A stretch of 64,000 nucleotides of DNA from Flavobacterium enshiense DK69 (GTDB lineage: Bacteria > Bacteroidota > Bacteroidia > Flavobacteriales > Flavobacteriaceae): assembly GCF_000498495.1 (NCBI RefSeq), contig NZ_AVCS01000015.1, positions 248,001 through 312,000 of the forward strand. The letters are read 5' to 3'. The notes beneath the pieces were generated by a model. The model saw only the letters and a list, made by a program, of their open reading frames with translations, made no database searches and was not told the origin of the DNA. How positions within the stretch are numbered: position 1 is the first letter of the stretch; every line of letters begins with the position of its first letter. Of the stretch, positions 8,560-19,941 are shown piece after piece. The translations under genes and the position numbers were made by a program.

Positions 8560-10728
8560 ATGAAAAAGATCCTCTTTGCCGTATTGGTTTTGGGACAAAT
8601 ACTGTACGGTCAAAATCCGGTTAATAAAGATTCGTTAAATGCAAAACAACTTGATAATGTTGTGATTACGGCTAACAGAGGCGCTAGTCTGAAAAGAGAA
8701 GTGCCTGTAGCGATTTCGAAAGTAACACAAAAAACAATAAATGAAACCAAAGCCACTGCAGTTTATGAAATCGTGAACAAAGTGCCGGGTGTTTTAATGG
8801 TTAACCTGGGGAATGAACAGCATTCGATGGCTATTCGTCAGCCGATGACCACCAATCCTTATTATTTGTATCTGGAAGACGGTTTGTCGATTCGTCCGAT
8901 GGGGGTTTTCAATCACAATGCGCTTTTAGAGATTAATCAGTTCAACCTGCAGAACATCGAAGTGGTCAGAGGACCTGTTTCATCTCTTTACGGCCCGGAA
9001 GCAGTCGGCGGTGCAGTGAATTTGATTTCGCTAAAACCATCACTGCAGCCGGAAATGAAAGTGGGGATTCAGGCTGATCAATGGGGGTATATAAGGTTAC
9101 AGGCTGCTGCAGGAGCGACCGTTGGAAAGGTCGGAGTGTACGTTGCCGGTTTGACCAGTGCACAACGCGATTCCTGGATGACATACTCTGATTACAACAA
9201 AGACAACATCAACGCGAGAATTGACTACAACATTAATAAAAGCACCCGTTTAATCTGGACTTTGTTCTCAGGTAGATATTATTCAGATATGAGCAGCCCT
9301 CTTAATGAAGCCGATTTTTACAACAGAACCTATAAAAGCACTACCGATTTCACCTATAGAAAATCGGATGCTTTGCGAAGCAAAGTAACTTTTGAAAAGG
9401 AATGGAATCCTAATGCACAATCATCGCTAACGGTTTTCACGAGAGACAATGAATTAGGGCAAAGCCCGGCATATACTGGAGGCATTAAATGGACGCCGGG
9501 GCAGACCACTGCCAAAGGGGAAATCAACTCCAATAATTTTAAGAGTTATGGCGTATTGGCTCAGCACAATCAGAAGTTTGATTTTCTTGACGGTTCCTTG
9601 GTTGCAGGCGGTTTGTACGACAATTCCCCAGTGGATTATAATGCCCATCAGTTGGATTTGAAAGCCAATTTAAATCCGGGAGGGCAAACAGTAAGCAGTT
9701 ATGAAATTATTGCAGAACGTCCTGATATTAAGTTGGCAGACTATAATGCCAGAATTTACAATACAGCCGGTTTCGCGCAGTTGACTTTCCGCCCAGTAAG
9801 TAACCTGATTATTACTGGTGGTGCACGCTACGATAATATGAGTTTCGACTACAACAATAATATTGACCATTCTACAGGAAGTAAAGTATACGACCAATTT
9901 ACGTTTAAGGGAGGAGTTAATTACAATCCATTCAGTTGTGCAGGGTTTTATGCCAATTATTCGCAGGGATTTGCGCCTCCGGGACTGACTTCCATTTTCA
10001 GGGCTAAACCGGGAACTGGTGGGAGTACAGGTACTCCAGCAGAATTTTATTATAATTTAAAGCCGGCAGAATTTGATAATTATGAAGTTGGAGGATGGAT
10101 AGGCTGTCTTGAGAAAAAGATGAATATTGAGTATTCAGTTTACTATATGGAGGGAAAAAACGAACTGCTGAATGTTCGCCTTCCTGACAATTCAACTGAT
10201 TATCGTTCTGTCGGAGAAACGCTTCACAAAGGAGTTGAGCTGGCTGTTAATTATATTCCGAATTCCCAATTTAAAATCAGAGCAGGTGGAACCTATGCGA
10301 TACATGAGTTTGTCGATTTTAAATTGTCCGACAAGCCAACTGATCCGATTCAGAATTTAGATGGAAAGGAAATGCCATCGGCTCCCCATTGGGTAGCGAA
10401 TTCGGAAGTAACTTATTATCCGAAATGGTTGCCAAATTTAAGAGCAGGAGTAGAATGGCAATTGGTTTCCAGTTGGTATCAGGACCAGATCAATACCGTA
10501 AAATATGATGGATATAATGTGTTTAACGGACGTATCGGTTATCAGTATAAGGGGTTTGAATTTTATACTAATGTGATGAATTTCACCGATAAATTGTATG
10601 CTTATAATGTGACCAGAGGCAATACGCCTACATCCACACCTAGTTATAGCCCTGCAGCACCACGCACTTTCGTTTTTGGTTTGCAGTATCATTTACAACT
10701 TAACAAGAAAAAAAATGATGAAAAATAA
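8560..10728 (+). CDS. TonB-dependent outer membrane receptor (putative metal receptor)
   Basis: A 722-residue outer membrane transporter. It has a signal peptide (1-18), then directly a plug domain (about 33-160) with 'LDNVVITANR', 'VRGPVSSLYGPEAVGGAVN', then a 22-strand-type barrel ending in 'PRTFVFGLQYHLQL'. There is no N-terminal carboxypeptidase-regulatory domain, unlike the siderophore-type receptor at 42460. The substrate is not defined. The upstream CNGKC protein and downstream Cys-motif BNR protein, together with a Met/His/Gln-containing plug loop ('EQHSMAIRQPMTT'), suggest copper or another soft metal, but that is inference. The stop codon overlaps the next gene's start, so the two are translationally coupled. 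The 5' leader is unusually structured. Confidence 0.85.
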   Translation: MKKILFAVLVLGQILYGQNPVNKDSLNAKQLDNVVITANRGASLKREVPVAISKVTQKTINETKATAVYEIVNKVPGVLMVNLGNEQHSMAIRQPMTTNPYYLYLEDGLSIRPMGVFNHNALLEINQFNLQNIEVVRGPVSSLYGPEAVGGAVNLISLKPSLQPEMKVGIQADQWGYIRLQAAAGATVGKVGVYVAGLTSAQRDSWMTYSDYNKDNINARIDYNINKSTRLIWTLFSGRYYSDMSSPLNEADFYNRTYKSTTDFTYRKSDALRSKVTFEKEWNPNAQSSLTVFTRDNELGQSPAYTGGIKWTPGQTTAKGEINSNNFKSYGVLAQHNQKFDFLDGSLVAGGLYDNSPVDYNAHQLDLKANLNPGGQTVSSYEIIAERPDIKLADYNARIYNTAGFAQLTFRPVSNLIITGGARYDNMSFDYNNNIDHSTGSKVYDQFTFKGGVNYNPFSCAGFYANYSQGFAPPGLTSIFRAKPGTGGSTGTPAEFYYNLKPAEFDNYEVGGWIGCLEKKMNIEYSVYYMEGKNELLNVRLPDNSTDYRSVGETLHKGVELAVNYIPNSQFKIRAGGTYAIHEFVDFKLSDKPTDPIQNLDGKEMPSAPHWVANSEVTYYPKWLPNLRAGVEWQLVSSWYQDQINTVKYDGYNVFNGRIGYQYKGFEFYTNVMNFTDKLYAYNVTRGNTPTSTPSYSPAAPRTFVFGLQYHLQLNKKKNDEK

Positions 10729-11989
10729 ACTTCTTTTGGTATTTGCAATGGCATTGTTTGCTGTGCAAAACAGTAATTCCCAAATCAAAGAAACCGAAAC
10801 AAAATATATTTCTTCAGAAAATGGGTCTACAACAAGCTGTCCTTTTTTCACTTCTGACAGAAAAGGACGGACTGTGATGACCTACGGAAAAGAAACTACA
10901 GGAAAGGATGCTGTTCTTAACTATGCGGTTTTCAATGCTAAAACAAAAAGTTTCGGTGCCCCAATTGAAATCCCATCTAGTAAAGGAGTGGAACTTCATG
11001 GGGAGAATATGCCGAAGATGGTATTCAAACCCAATGGTGAAATCATTGCAGTTTGGGGAATCGATAACCCGACACCTAAGAAAAAATACGGCGGTTTGAT
11101 TCAGTATTCCCAGTCGTTTGATGGCGGAAAAAACTGGACACCGGCAAAACGGTTAGTGAATGATCAAAACGGAATCGATCAGCGCTATTTTGATATTGAC
11201 CTGCTTCCTAGTGGAGAAGTGGCTATTATCTGGTTGGATAACCGCACTAAAACGGATTTGGATGGTTCTACATTGTATTATGCGGTTACCAAAGGGAAGA
11301 AAGGTTTTCAAAATGAAAAAGTCATAGGGGAAACTACATGCCAGTGCTGTCGTACGGATTTATTTGTGGGGAAAAACGGTGTTATTTATGCGGCTTACAG
11401 GGATATTATCAACGAAGAAATCCGCGATATGGTACTCAGTTATTCTTCGGATAACGGAAAAACATTTTCAAAGCCAAAAAGAATAAGCGCAGATGATTGG
11501 AAAATAAACGGCTGTCCTCATACGGGTCCGACCATGACGCATAACGAAAACGGATTGCACTTTGCCTGGTTTACCATGGGAGGAGGAGCAGGGGTGTTTT
11601 ATGCCAATTCATCCGATAACGGAAAGAGCTTTTCGAAAAGGGATAATGTCAGCGCAAATGCCTCTGCAAAACATCCGCAAATTTCTGCTTTAAAAAATAG
11701 TAATGTTGTTATCGTATGGGACGAAAGTGCTGAAATTAACGGTAATTATTTCAACAGAATCGGTCTGCAGCACAGAGCTAAAAATGGTAAAGTTATGGAA
11801 ACCGAATTCGTAACTTCATCTGCCGAAGGTATGTCTACATTTCCCATCGTGAAAGCTTTGAGCGAAACTGAAGTTTTGATAGCATGGAGCCAGGGCGGGA
11901 AAGAAGCGAAAGTGGGTTATAAGACAGTTCGTATTGGGAATCAGAAAAGCAGTAAATCAGTAAAAAATAAAAGTGTAGTGGAAAGATAA
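10715..11989 (+). CDS. Exported BNR/sialidase-fold protein with CQCC motif
   Basis: The start is ATG 10715 (or 10718) inside the receptor's last codons, giving 424 residues; a longer frame from 10676 lies wholly within the receptor gene. A signal peptide ends near 'NSNSQ'. Asp-box repeats (S-x-D-x-G-x-x-W/F) are seen in 'SFDGGKNWTPAK', 'SSDNGKTFSKPK' and 'SSDNGKSFSKRD', which gives a sialidase-like propeller. The sialidase catalytic Arg triad was not recognised. Instead there are conserved-looking Cys/His motifs: 'TSCPFF', 'TTCQCCRTD' and 'NGCPHTGPTM'. Overlap with the receptor indicates a partner protein, plausibly a periplasmic or surface metal-binding component. Automatic labels such as exo-alpha-sialidase would probably mislead. 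Confidence 0.7.
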   Translation: MMKNKLLLVFAMALFAVQNSNSQIKETETKYISSENGSTTSCPFFTSDRKGRTVMTYGKETTGKDAVLNYAVFNAKTKSFGAPIEIPSSKGVELHGENMPKMVFKPNGEIIAVWGIDNPTPKKKYGGLIQYSQSFDGGKNWTPAKRLVNDQNGIDQRYFDIDLLPSGEVAIIWLDNRTKTDLDGSTLYYAVTKGKKGFQNEKVIGETTCQCCRTDLFVGKNGVIYAAYRDIINEEIRDMVLSYSSDNGKTFSKPKRISADDWKINGCPHTGPTMTHNENGLHFAWFTMGGGAGVFYANSSDNGKSFSKRDNVSANASAKHPQISALKNSNVVIVWDESAEINGNYFNRIGLQHRAKNGKVMETEFVTSSAEGMSTFPIVKALSETEVLIAWSQGGKEAKVGYKTVRIGNQKSSKSVKNKSVVER

Positions 11990-12003
11990 TATATAGTCGC
12001 TAT

Positions 12004-12043
12004 AAAAAATCCCCAATTACGTTTGTAGTTGGGGATTTTTTTT
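12004..12043. terminator. Bidirectional terminator, TCCCCAA type
   Basis: A long stem (AAAAAATCCCCAATTAC with GTAGTTGGGGATTTTTT) sits between convergent genes ending at 11989 and 12081. Confidence 0.85.
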
Positions 12044-12080
12044 GGATTGAATGATTTAACTTGTCAAAATCTGAACCCAT

Positions 12081-12659
12081 TTATAAACCTAATTGTTTGC
12101 GTACTTTTTCAGTAATAACAGCGTCAAGTAATTCCTTGTAATTAGGGTCGAAGCTTACGAATTTCCATCTGCCTTCAGTAAAATCATCAGAAATGGCAAC
12201 CAACTTGTCTATTTTAATGATGTTAAAGGCATTGATTTCTTTTGAAAAGCGGATGGTCGAATTCGGAAAGTTTTTATGCAACGTTTCCATAATCCTTTTT
12301 AATGTGGCTTCATTGTTTATGGGTTGCTTATAGGTCATAACCATTGAATTTTCATAACTTATGACACAATATAGACCATTTTCCCTCATTTGAATGTTAG
12401 AATATGAAAAATGAGGTGTGGTATACAGGTATTGAATACTGTAAGTGTCGTTATCGAAAGAACTGTCTAAGGCTGCATACATATCTGCTCTCTCCACAAA
12501 TCTAAAAACAAGCGGGTAGGTAAAATCGAGCATTGTGTCAAATGACATGTTATAGGTAGCTTCATAAAGCGCTTCGTTGTCACGTTTTAAATCTTCTATT
12601 GATTGTGCGAAAATACCCGTGACAATAAATAGCGTTAAGAATGTAATTTTTAATTTCAT
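12081..12659 (-). CDS. Exported protein of unknown function
   Basis: 192 residues with a signal peptide (about 1-18, ending 'GIFAQ'). The rest is a mixed alpha/beta soluble domain with 'YNMSFDTMLDFTYPLVFRF' near the N-terminus and 'WKFVSFDPNYKELLDAV' near the C-terminus. No Cys ligand set, membrane segment or sorting domain is visible. Expected in the periplasm or at the surface. It is separated from secA by secA's own terminator, so it is transcribed alone. I do not recognise the family. Confidence 0.7.
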   Translation of the reverse strand: MKLKITFLTLFIVTGIFAQSIEDLKRDNEALYEATYNMSFDTMLDFTYPLVFRFVERADMYAALDSSFDNDTYSIQYLYTTPHFSYSNIQMRENGLYCVISYENSMVMTYKQPINNEATLKRIMETLHKNFPNSTIRFSKEINAFNIIKIDKLVAISDDFTEGRWKFVSFDPNYKELLDAVITEKVRKQLGL

Positions 12660-12682
12660 TGGGGGAAATTTTGGATAAATAT

Positions 12683-12717
12683 AAAAAAAATCCCCAACTA
12701 CATTGTAATTGGGGATT
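12683..12717 (-). terminator. secA terminator
   Basis: On the minus strand a stem of AATCCCCAATTAC with GTAGTTGGGGATT is followed by a T run. The stem core nearly repeats that of the terminator at 12004. Confidence 0.8.
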
Positions 12718-12737
12718 AATATTTTTTAAGATTTTAC

Positions 12738-16103
<3,366 letters not shown>

Positions 16104-16137
16104 AATCTGGTTTGGTTTATATTCTGATAATAGTGTG

Positions 16138-16145
16138 CAAATTTA
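16138..16145 (-). promoter_or_regulatory. secA -7 element
   Basis: Minus-strand TAAATTTG matches TAnnTTTG and lies 34 bases before the start codon. No clear TTG lies at 19-20 nt. Confidence 0.45.
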
Positions 16146-16152
16146 CACAAAA

Positions 16153-16176
16153 AAAAAGCCTCGTGAGAGACTTTTT
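16153..16176 (-). terminator. Terminator of the DUF2795 gene
   Basis: AAAAAG-c-CTC pairs with GAG-a-CTTTTT (loop GTGA), with a T run on the minus strand. It separates DUF2795 from secA. Confidence 0.6.
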
Positions 16177-16192
16177 CGCTGTGCTTTATTTT

Positions 16193-16414
16193 TTAATATT
16201 CATCCTCGTTCCAAAGGTAATCTTCGTCGGTCGGATAATCTGGCCATATCTCTTCCATTGATTCGTAGATTTCACCTTCGTCTTCTATCGACTGTAAGTT
16301 TTCCACTACTTCAAGAGGAGCTCCAGTTCGGATAGCATAGTCGATAAGTTCATCCTTTGTGGCTGGCCACGGGGCATCGCTTAAATATGATGCCAATTCT
16401 AATGTCCAATACAT
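16193..16414 (-). CDS. DUF2795 protein
   Basis: 73 residues from the ATG at 16414 ('MYWTLELASYL'). An in-frame ATG 27 bases upstream gives a tail not typical of the family. The protein is small, acidic and soluble, with 'DAPWPATKDELIDYAIRTG', 'PLEVVENLQ', and a very acidic end ('PTDEDYLWNEDEY'). It matches the DUF2795 family, common in Flavobacteriia and of unknown function. It is monocistronic between its own terminator and a 139-bp AT-rich gap. Confidence 0.85.
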   Translation of the reverse strand: MYWTLELASYLSDAPWPATKDELIDYAIRTGAPLEVVENLQSIEDEGEIYESMEEIWPDYPTDEDYLWNEDEY

Positions 16415-16550
16415 CTTTGATTGATTTATAGTTTTATGCAAAAATAAATTTTATACTGAAAAAATCAAGTAAAATTTCTTTTATTTTAAAAAAAGTTAAG
16501 AACGTCATTTTTTTTGTTCAGTTTTCAGTAATGGTTGGCATTTTCTTACA

Positions 16551-16597
16551 CTGTGTGTTCCAGCTGAATACTGCGACTGATTACTGTTTTCTGGGAA
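16551..16597. repeat. Heptamer tandem array (CTGnnnn) overlapping a gene's 3' end
   Basis: CTG recurs about every 7 bases (CTGTGTG, then CTGAATA, a 6-mer, CTGATTA, CTGTTTT, CTGGGAA). The last four codons and stop of the adenosyltransferase gene lie inside it. Confidence 0.6.
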
Positions 16598-17153
16598 TCC
16601 ATTTCACTTCGTCAGCGTTCAGGTCATTGGACAACTTTCGTGCCAATACAAAAAGGTAGTCAGAAAGTCGGTTTAAATAGGTAAGAACCTGCATATCTGT
16701 CGGCTCTAATTCGTGAAGATGTGTGGCTAAACGCTCGGCGCGGCGGCAAACGCAGCGGGCTATATGACAATATGACACAGTTGTGTGACCACCCGGAAGC
16801 ACAAAATGTGTCATTTGTGGCAATGAACTGTCCATAGTATCTATTTCGTTTTCAAGAAAATTCACATCTTCTTCTGAAATACGGTTGATGTTCAGGCGCT
16901 GTTGCCCGTTTTTGAGTACTTCTTTTTCCGGCGGCGTGGCTAAAATCGCTCCAACGGTAAAAAGTCGGTCCTGTATTTCGATCAATACATTTTTGTAAAG
17001 AGGGTTGATGTCCTGATCACGGATAAGTCCGATGTAGGAGTTTAATTCGTCTACGGTTCCGTAACTTTCGATGCGGATATGGTGTTTGGGAACGCGTGTT
17101 CCGCCAAAAAGTGCCGTGGTTCCTTTATCTCCGGTTTTGGTATATACTTTCAT
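16581..17153 (-). CDS. Cob(I)yrinic acid a,c-diamide adenosyltransferase (PduO type)
   Basis: 190 residues. The enzyme transfers the adenosyl group of ATP to cob(I)alamin, giving adenosylcobalamin. Family motifs are at the N-terminus ('YTKTGDKGTTALFGG', 'ESYGTVDELNSYIGL') and the C-terminus ('CRRAERLATHLHE', 'YLNRLSDYLFVLARKL'). Length is normal for the PduO/MMAB family. The only other possible B12-linked gene in the window is the radical SAM protein at 54833. The final residues (RKQ and stop) are encoded by a heptamer array, so the 3' end may have been rewritten by repeat DNA. Confidence 0.95.
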   Translation of the reverse strand: MKVYTKTGDKGTTALFGGTRVPKHHIRIESYGTVDELNSYIGLIRDQDINPLYKNVLIEIQDRLFTVGAILATPPEKEVLKNGQQRLNINRISEEDVNFLENEIDTMDSSLPQMTHFVLPGGHTTVSYCHIARCVCRRAERLATHLHELEPTDMQVLTYLNRLSDYLFVLARKLSNDLNADEVKWIPRKQ

Positions 17154-17211
17154 CTCATTATGGTTTATTAGTTATTGGTATTCGATGGAACTCGCCGAAA
17201 GCTCGTTTCAT

Positions 17212-17251
17212 CTTTAGAGTTTCTGAGTTAGTGAGTCGCTAAGTTACTGAG
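17212..17251. repeat. Octamer tandem array (TTnCTGAG)
   Basis: Five consecutive 8-nt units, for example TTTCTGAG, TTAGTGAG; then TCGCTAAG, TTACTGAG. The reverse complement resembles the octamer array at 36512-36543. Confidence 0.55.
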
Positions 17252-17291
17252 GTTTTTTCAGAAGTTTACAAAAATTAAATACAATTCCTGA

Positions 17292-17421
17292 CTAGCCCCG
17301 ATTACTTCACTAAACTTTTGTTTTTCATAGGAGCTCAGTGAATGCTTTGCATTTGGGATGGCACGAAGTAAAGTGGAAAGCGGGAATGAGGACTGTTAAT
17401 AAAGCTAGAGCCATTCGCTCC
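17292..17421 (-). repeat. Dispersed hairpin element, copy C
   Basis: Read on the minus strand it runs from GGAGCGAATGGCT, through TTCCCGCTTTCC, to ATCGGGGCTAG. It shares the start, middle and end blocks of copies A (40106) and B (63169). TTACTTC at 17302-17308 pairs with GAAGTAA at 17365-17371. It fills most of the 410-bp gap between the adenosyltransferase and ABC genes; the rest is short tandem repeats. Confidence 0.45.
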
Positions 17422-17476
17422 AAAAAAATGTAGCTATGTGGGCTATTATTGATTTTTATTTAGAATTTTCTTTTGA

Positions 17477-17574
17477 CTGACCACTGAATACTGCAATCTG
17501 TTTACTGCTAAGTGACCACTGTTAACTGCTTTCTGCAATCTGATCACCGAATACTGTCTCCTGCTACCTGTTCG
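17477..17574. repeat. Heptamer tandem array, 14 units of CTGnnnn
   Basis: Fourteen 7-nt units run without any length change (CTGACCA, CTGAATA; then CTGCAAT, CTGTTTA and so on); 12 of 14 begin CTG and the others GTG or CCG. The array covers the stop codon and final codons of the ABC gene that ends at 17564. Confidence 0.75.
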
Positions 17575-18253
17575 GATTATCGCTTTCAATCATACCGTCT
17601 TTCAAACGGATGATACGGTGGGCGTGTTTGGCGATATCTTCCTCGTGTGTAACCAGAATTACAGTATTTCCGTTGGCATGAATTTCGTCAAAAAGGTTCA
17701 TGATTTCCACGGAAGTTTTACTGTCTAAGTTACCTGTAGGCTCATCCGCAAGGATGATTGAAGGATGGTTTACTAAAGCTCTTGCAACAGCTACACGTTG
17801 GCGTTGTCCTCCGGAAAGCTGGTTGGGTTTGTGGTCCATGCGATCTGACAGCCCGACTTGCGACAAAACAGTAGTGGCTCGTTTATTTCGGCTGTTTTTG
17901 TCGTACCCGGCATAAATCATGGGTAGTGCGACATTGTCCAAAGCAGTCGTACGCGGCATGAGATTAAAGGTTTGAAAAACGAACCCGATTTCCTTGTTTC
18001 GGATTTCGGCCAGTTCGTCGTCTTTCATTTTACTTACGTCTTTTCCGTTTAAAACATACGAACCTGCTGTAGGCGTGTCCAAACACCCCAAGAGGTTCAT
18101 CAGTGTTGATTTTCCTGAACCAGATGGTCCCATTAAGGCAACATACTCGCCTTTATTGATGTGTAAATCGATACCTTTCAACACGTAAACGGTTTCATTT
18201 CCAAGTGGGAAGTCTCGTGTAATACCTTTTATTTCAATGATAGGTTTTGACAT
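17564..18253 (-). CDS. ABC transporter ATP-binding protein, LolD/MacB type
   Basis: 229 residues. The cytoplasmic ATPase subunit has Walker A 'GPSGSGKST', Q-loop '[19 protein letters not shown]', signature '[15 protein letters not shown]', Walker B '[12 protein letters not shown]' and H-loop 'VTHEEDI'. The '[16 protein letters not shown]' context is typical of the LolD/MacB/FtsE class, which works in lipoprotein release or peptide efflux. No permease gene is adjacent, so the partner must be encoded elsewhere. The C-terminal residues (about DNPNR) overlap the heptamer array. Confidence 0.9.
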   Translation of the reverse strand: MSKPIIEIKGITRDFPLGNETVYVLKGIDLHINKGEYVALMGPSGSGKSTLMNLLGCLDTPTAGSYVLNGKDVSKMKDDELAEIRNKEIGFVFQTFNLMPRTTALDNVALPMIYAGYDKNSRNKRATTVLSQVGLSDRMDHKPNQLSGGQRQRVAVARALVNHPSIILADEPTGNLDSKTSVEIMNLFDEIHANGNTVILVTHEEDIAKHAHRIIRLKDGMIESDNPNR

Positions 18254-18340
18254 TTTCGTAGTTTTTCGGTTTTAGAAGTCCAAAAACGAATTGGATAGGA
18301 TATAAGTAGTTAAATGCAGAATATTGTTACAATAAAACAT

Positions 18341-18374
18341 AAAAAAACTCCCCATTGTTAAGATGAGGAGTTCC
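18341..18374 (-). terminator. Terminator of the carbonic anhydrase region
   Basis: Minus-strand hairpin AACTCC...GGAGTT with internal CAT/ATG pairing, then a T run. Confidence 0.6.
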
Positions 18375-18500
18375 AAAAAAGTATGATTGCAGTTAATCAT
18401 CTGCAGATGTGATTTTAACGCGATACAAATATATTGATTTTTAGACAGTTACGATTTCCATTAGTGTTATTTGTTTGTTAAAATTCTGATTTTTAAATAG

Positions 18501-19130
18501 TTATGGCGAAACCTTGTAAATTTCCTTTATTACTTCAAGGATTCTTGGAAAATCAATTTTTAAATCGATGAGTTTTCCGGTATGAATGTCGAATATCCAC
18601 CCGTGTACTTTTAGGCCTCTTTCGTAGTTTGCTTTCTGAACGTCGGCGGTTTTGATGATGTTAATGCACTGTTCCTGAACGTTTAGTTCGGTCAGCCTGC
18701 GATATCGACTTTCTTCGTTTTTTATAGCGTTAAGTTCTTTTTTGTGGATTCGGTATACGTCGCGAATGTTTCGTAACCAGGGATTCAAAATTCCTAAATC
18801 CAATTGTTGCATGGCCGCTTTTATACCTCCACAACCGTAATGGCCACAAACGATTATATGATTGACCTTCAGGTGCTCTACGGCGTAATTGATGACGGAC
18901 ATCGAATTCAAATCGGTATTCGGAACCATATTGGCAATGTTGCGGTGAACGAAGACCTGACCAGGTGCCGCGCCCATTAATTCTTCAGTTGAAACACGAC
19001 TGTCGGAACATCCGATGTAAAGAAATTCGGGTGCTTGTCCTTCGGACAATTTTTCAAAATAGTGTTCGTCGTTTTGTAATTGTTTGGCAATCCAGGAGCG
19101 GTTGTTTTCGAAAATCTGATTGATGTCCAT
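18501..19130 (-). CDS. Beta-carbonic anhydrase
   Basis: 209 residues from ATG 19130 ('MDINQIFENNRSW'). A longer frame to 19238 runs into the upstream gene, and a -7 element at 19149-19156 lies between. It interconverts CO2 and bicarbonate with zinc. Ligand motifs are 'CSDSRVSTEEL' and 'HYGCGGI'; 'VFVHRNIAN' is also typical. No signal peptide, so cytoplasmic. The C-terminal 'VHGWIFDIHTGKL' is characteristic of the bacterial Can type. It has its own promoter and terminator. Confidence 0.95.
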   Translation of the reverse strand: MDINQIFENNRSWIAKQLQNDEHYFEKLSEGQAPEFLYIGCSDSRVSTEELMGAAPGQVFVHRNIANMVPNTDLNSMSVINYAVEHLKVNHIIVCGHYGCGGIKAAMQQLDLGILNPWLRNIRDVYRIHKKELNAIKNEESRYRRLTELNVQEQCINIIKTADVQKANYERGLKVHGWIFDIHTGKLIDLKIDFPRILEVIKEIYKVSP

Positions 19131-19148
19131 GTGCGTAGTTTTGAACAT

Positions 19149-19156
19149 CAAAATTA
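19149..19156 (-). promoter_or_regulatory. Carbonic anhydrase -7 element
   Basis: Minus-strand TAATTTTG lies 18 bases before ATG 19130 and only 2 bases before the alternative in-frame ATG at 19148, so it supports the 19130 start. Confidence 0.5.
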
Positions 19157-19164
19157 CTAAAAAC

Positions 19165-19941
19165 TTAGATTCGGATAATAAAATCTTCCCTTTCCTGTTC
19201 GTAGCGGAAGAATACCAGTCCCCATTGGAAAGTATCAATAGTTACTTTTACTTTAGGATGATTTTTGATGGCTTCCCAGGCTTCGTCCATTTCGGCTGAC
19301 CAATGTATGTCGTCGAAAATCCAAACCGTATCGTTAGTTATGGTTGGTAAAAGCAATTCGAAATACTCCAAAGTGGCATTTTTGGAATGATTACCGTCGA
19401 AGTAGATGAGTTTCCAACTGTTGTTTTCAGGAGAGGTTTTTGAGAAATGGTCTTTAAATTCGGTTACAACGCTTTCTATATTGTTGAAGTTGAATTTTTT
19501 GAATTGCCCTTGTGCAACACCCGAAGTTTCCGGACAGCCTTCCAAAGTTGTGATTTTTGCTTTCGGATTTCCTAAAGAAAGGGCAGAAGTGGCCAATCCT
19601 AAAGAAGTTCCGATTTCTAAAATGCTTTCAGGCTGGAAGTAATTTACGATTCGGTATAATAATTCGGCTCGTTTTTCAGTAATTCCGGCTGTTTGTGCAA
19701 TTTTGGAAATCTGACGGTTATTTGACTTGAAAACACGGGATCCGGCTCCGAAATCGGTTACTTCAATTGTGTTTTTGTTTTGAAGCAGATCGTTTCGGTA
19801 TTGTTTCAGTATTTTATATTCCGCTTTCGGTTTTTTATCATAAAAGCACTTGGTTACCAAAGAATATACAAACGGCGAATGTACACCATGCTGATTTTTG
19901 GAGTGCCAAAGGAATTTCAGATAAGCTTTTAGTATAGTCAC
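19165..19941 (-). CDS. Class I SAM-dependent methyltransferase
   Basis: 258 residues starting at GTG 19941 ('MTILKAYLKFLWHS'). SAM-binding motif I is 'ILEIGTSLGLATSALSLG', followed by 'ITTLEGCPE'. Motif 'WKLIYFDGNHSKNATLEYF' and 'WIFDDIHWSAEMDEAWEAI' match the O-methyltransferase-like group of Bacteroidetes that begins with 'HGVHSPFVYSLV'. The substrate is unknown. The GTG start and upstream sequence lie in a heptamer-like repeat (CAGTTTA units at 19941-19967), so the gene's 5' end borders repeat DNA. The stop is 35 bases from the carbonic anhydrase start. Confidence 0.8.
   Translation of the reverse strand: MTILKAYLKFLWHSKNQHGVHSPFVYSLVTKCFYDKKPKAEYKILKQYRNDLLQNKNTIEVTDFGAGSRVFKSNNRQISKIAQTAGITEKRAELLYRIVNYFQPESILEIGTSLGLATSALSLGNPKAKITTLEGCPETSGVAQGQFKKFNFNNIESVVTEFKDHFSKTSPENNSWKLIYFDGNHSKNATLEYFELLLPTITNDTVWIFDDIHWSAEMDEAWEAIKNHPKVKVTIDTFQWGLVFFRYEQEREDFIIRI

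Noticed and set aside
10676-10714. Upstream start of the BNR protein
   Set aside because: It lies inside the receptor's C-terminal strand codons and lacks a signal peptide at its end; the ATG at 10715 starts a proper signal.
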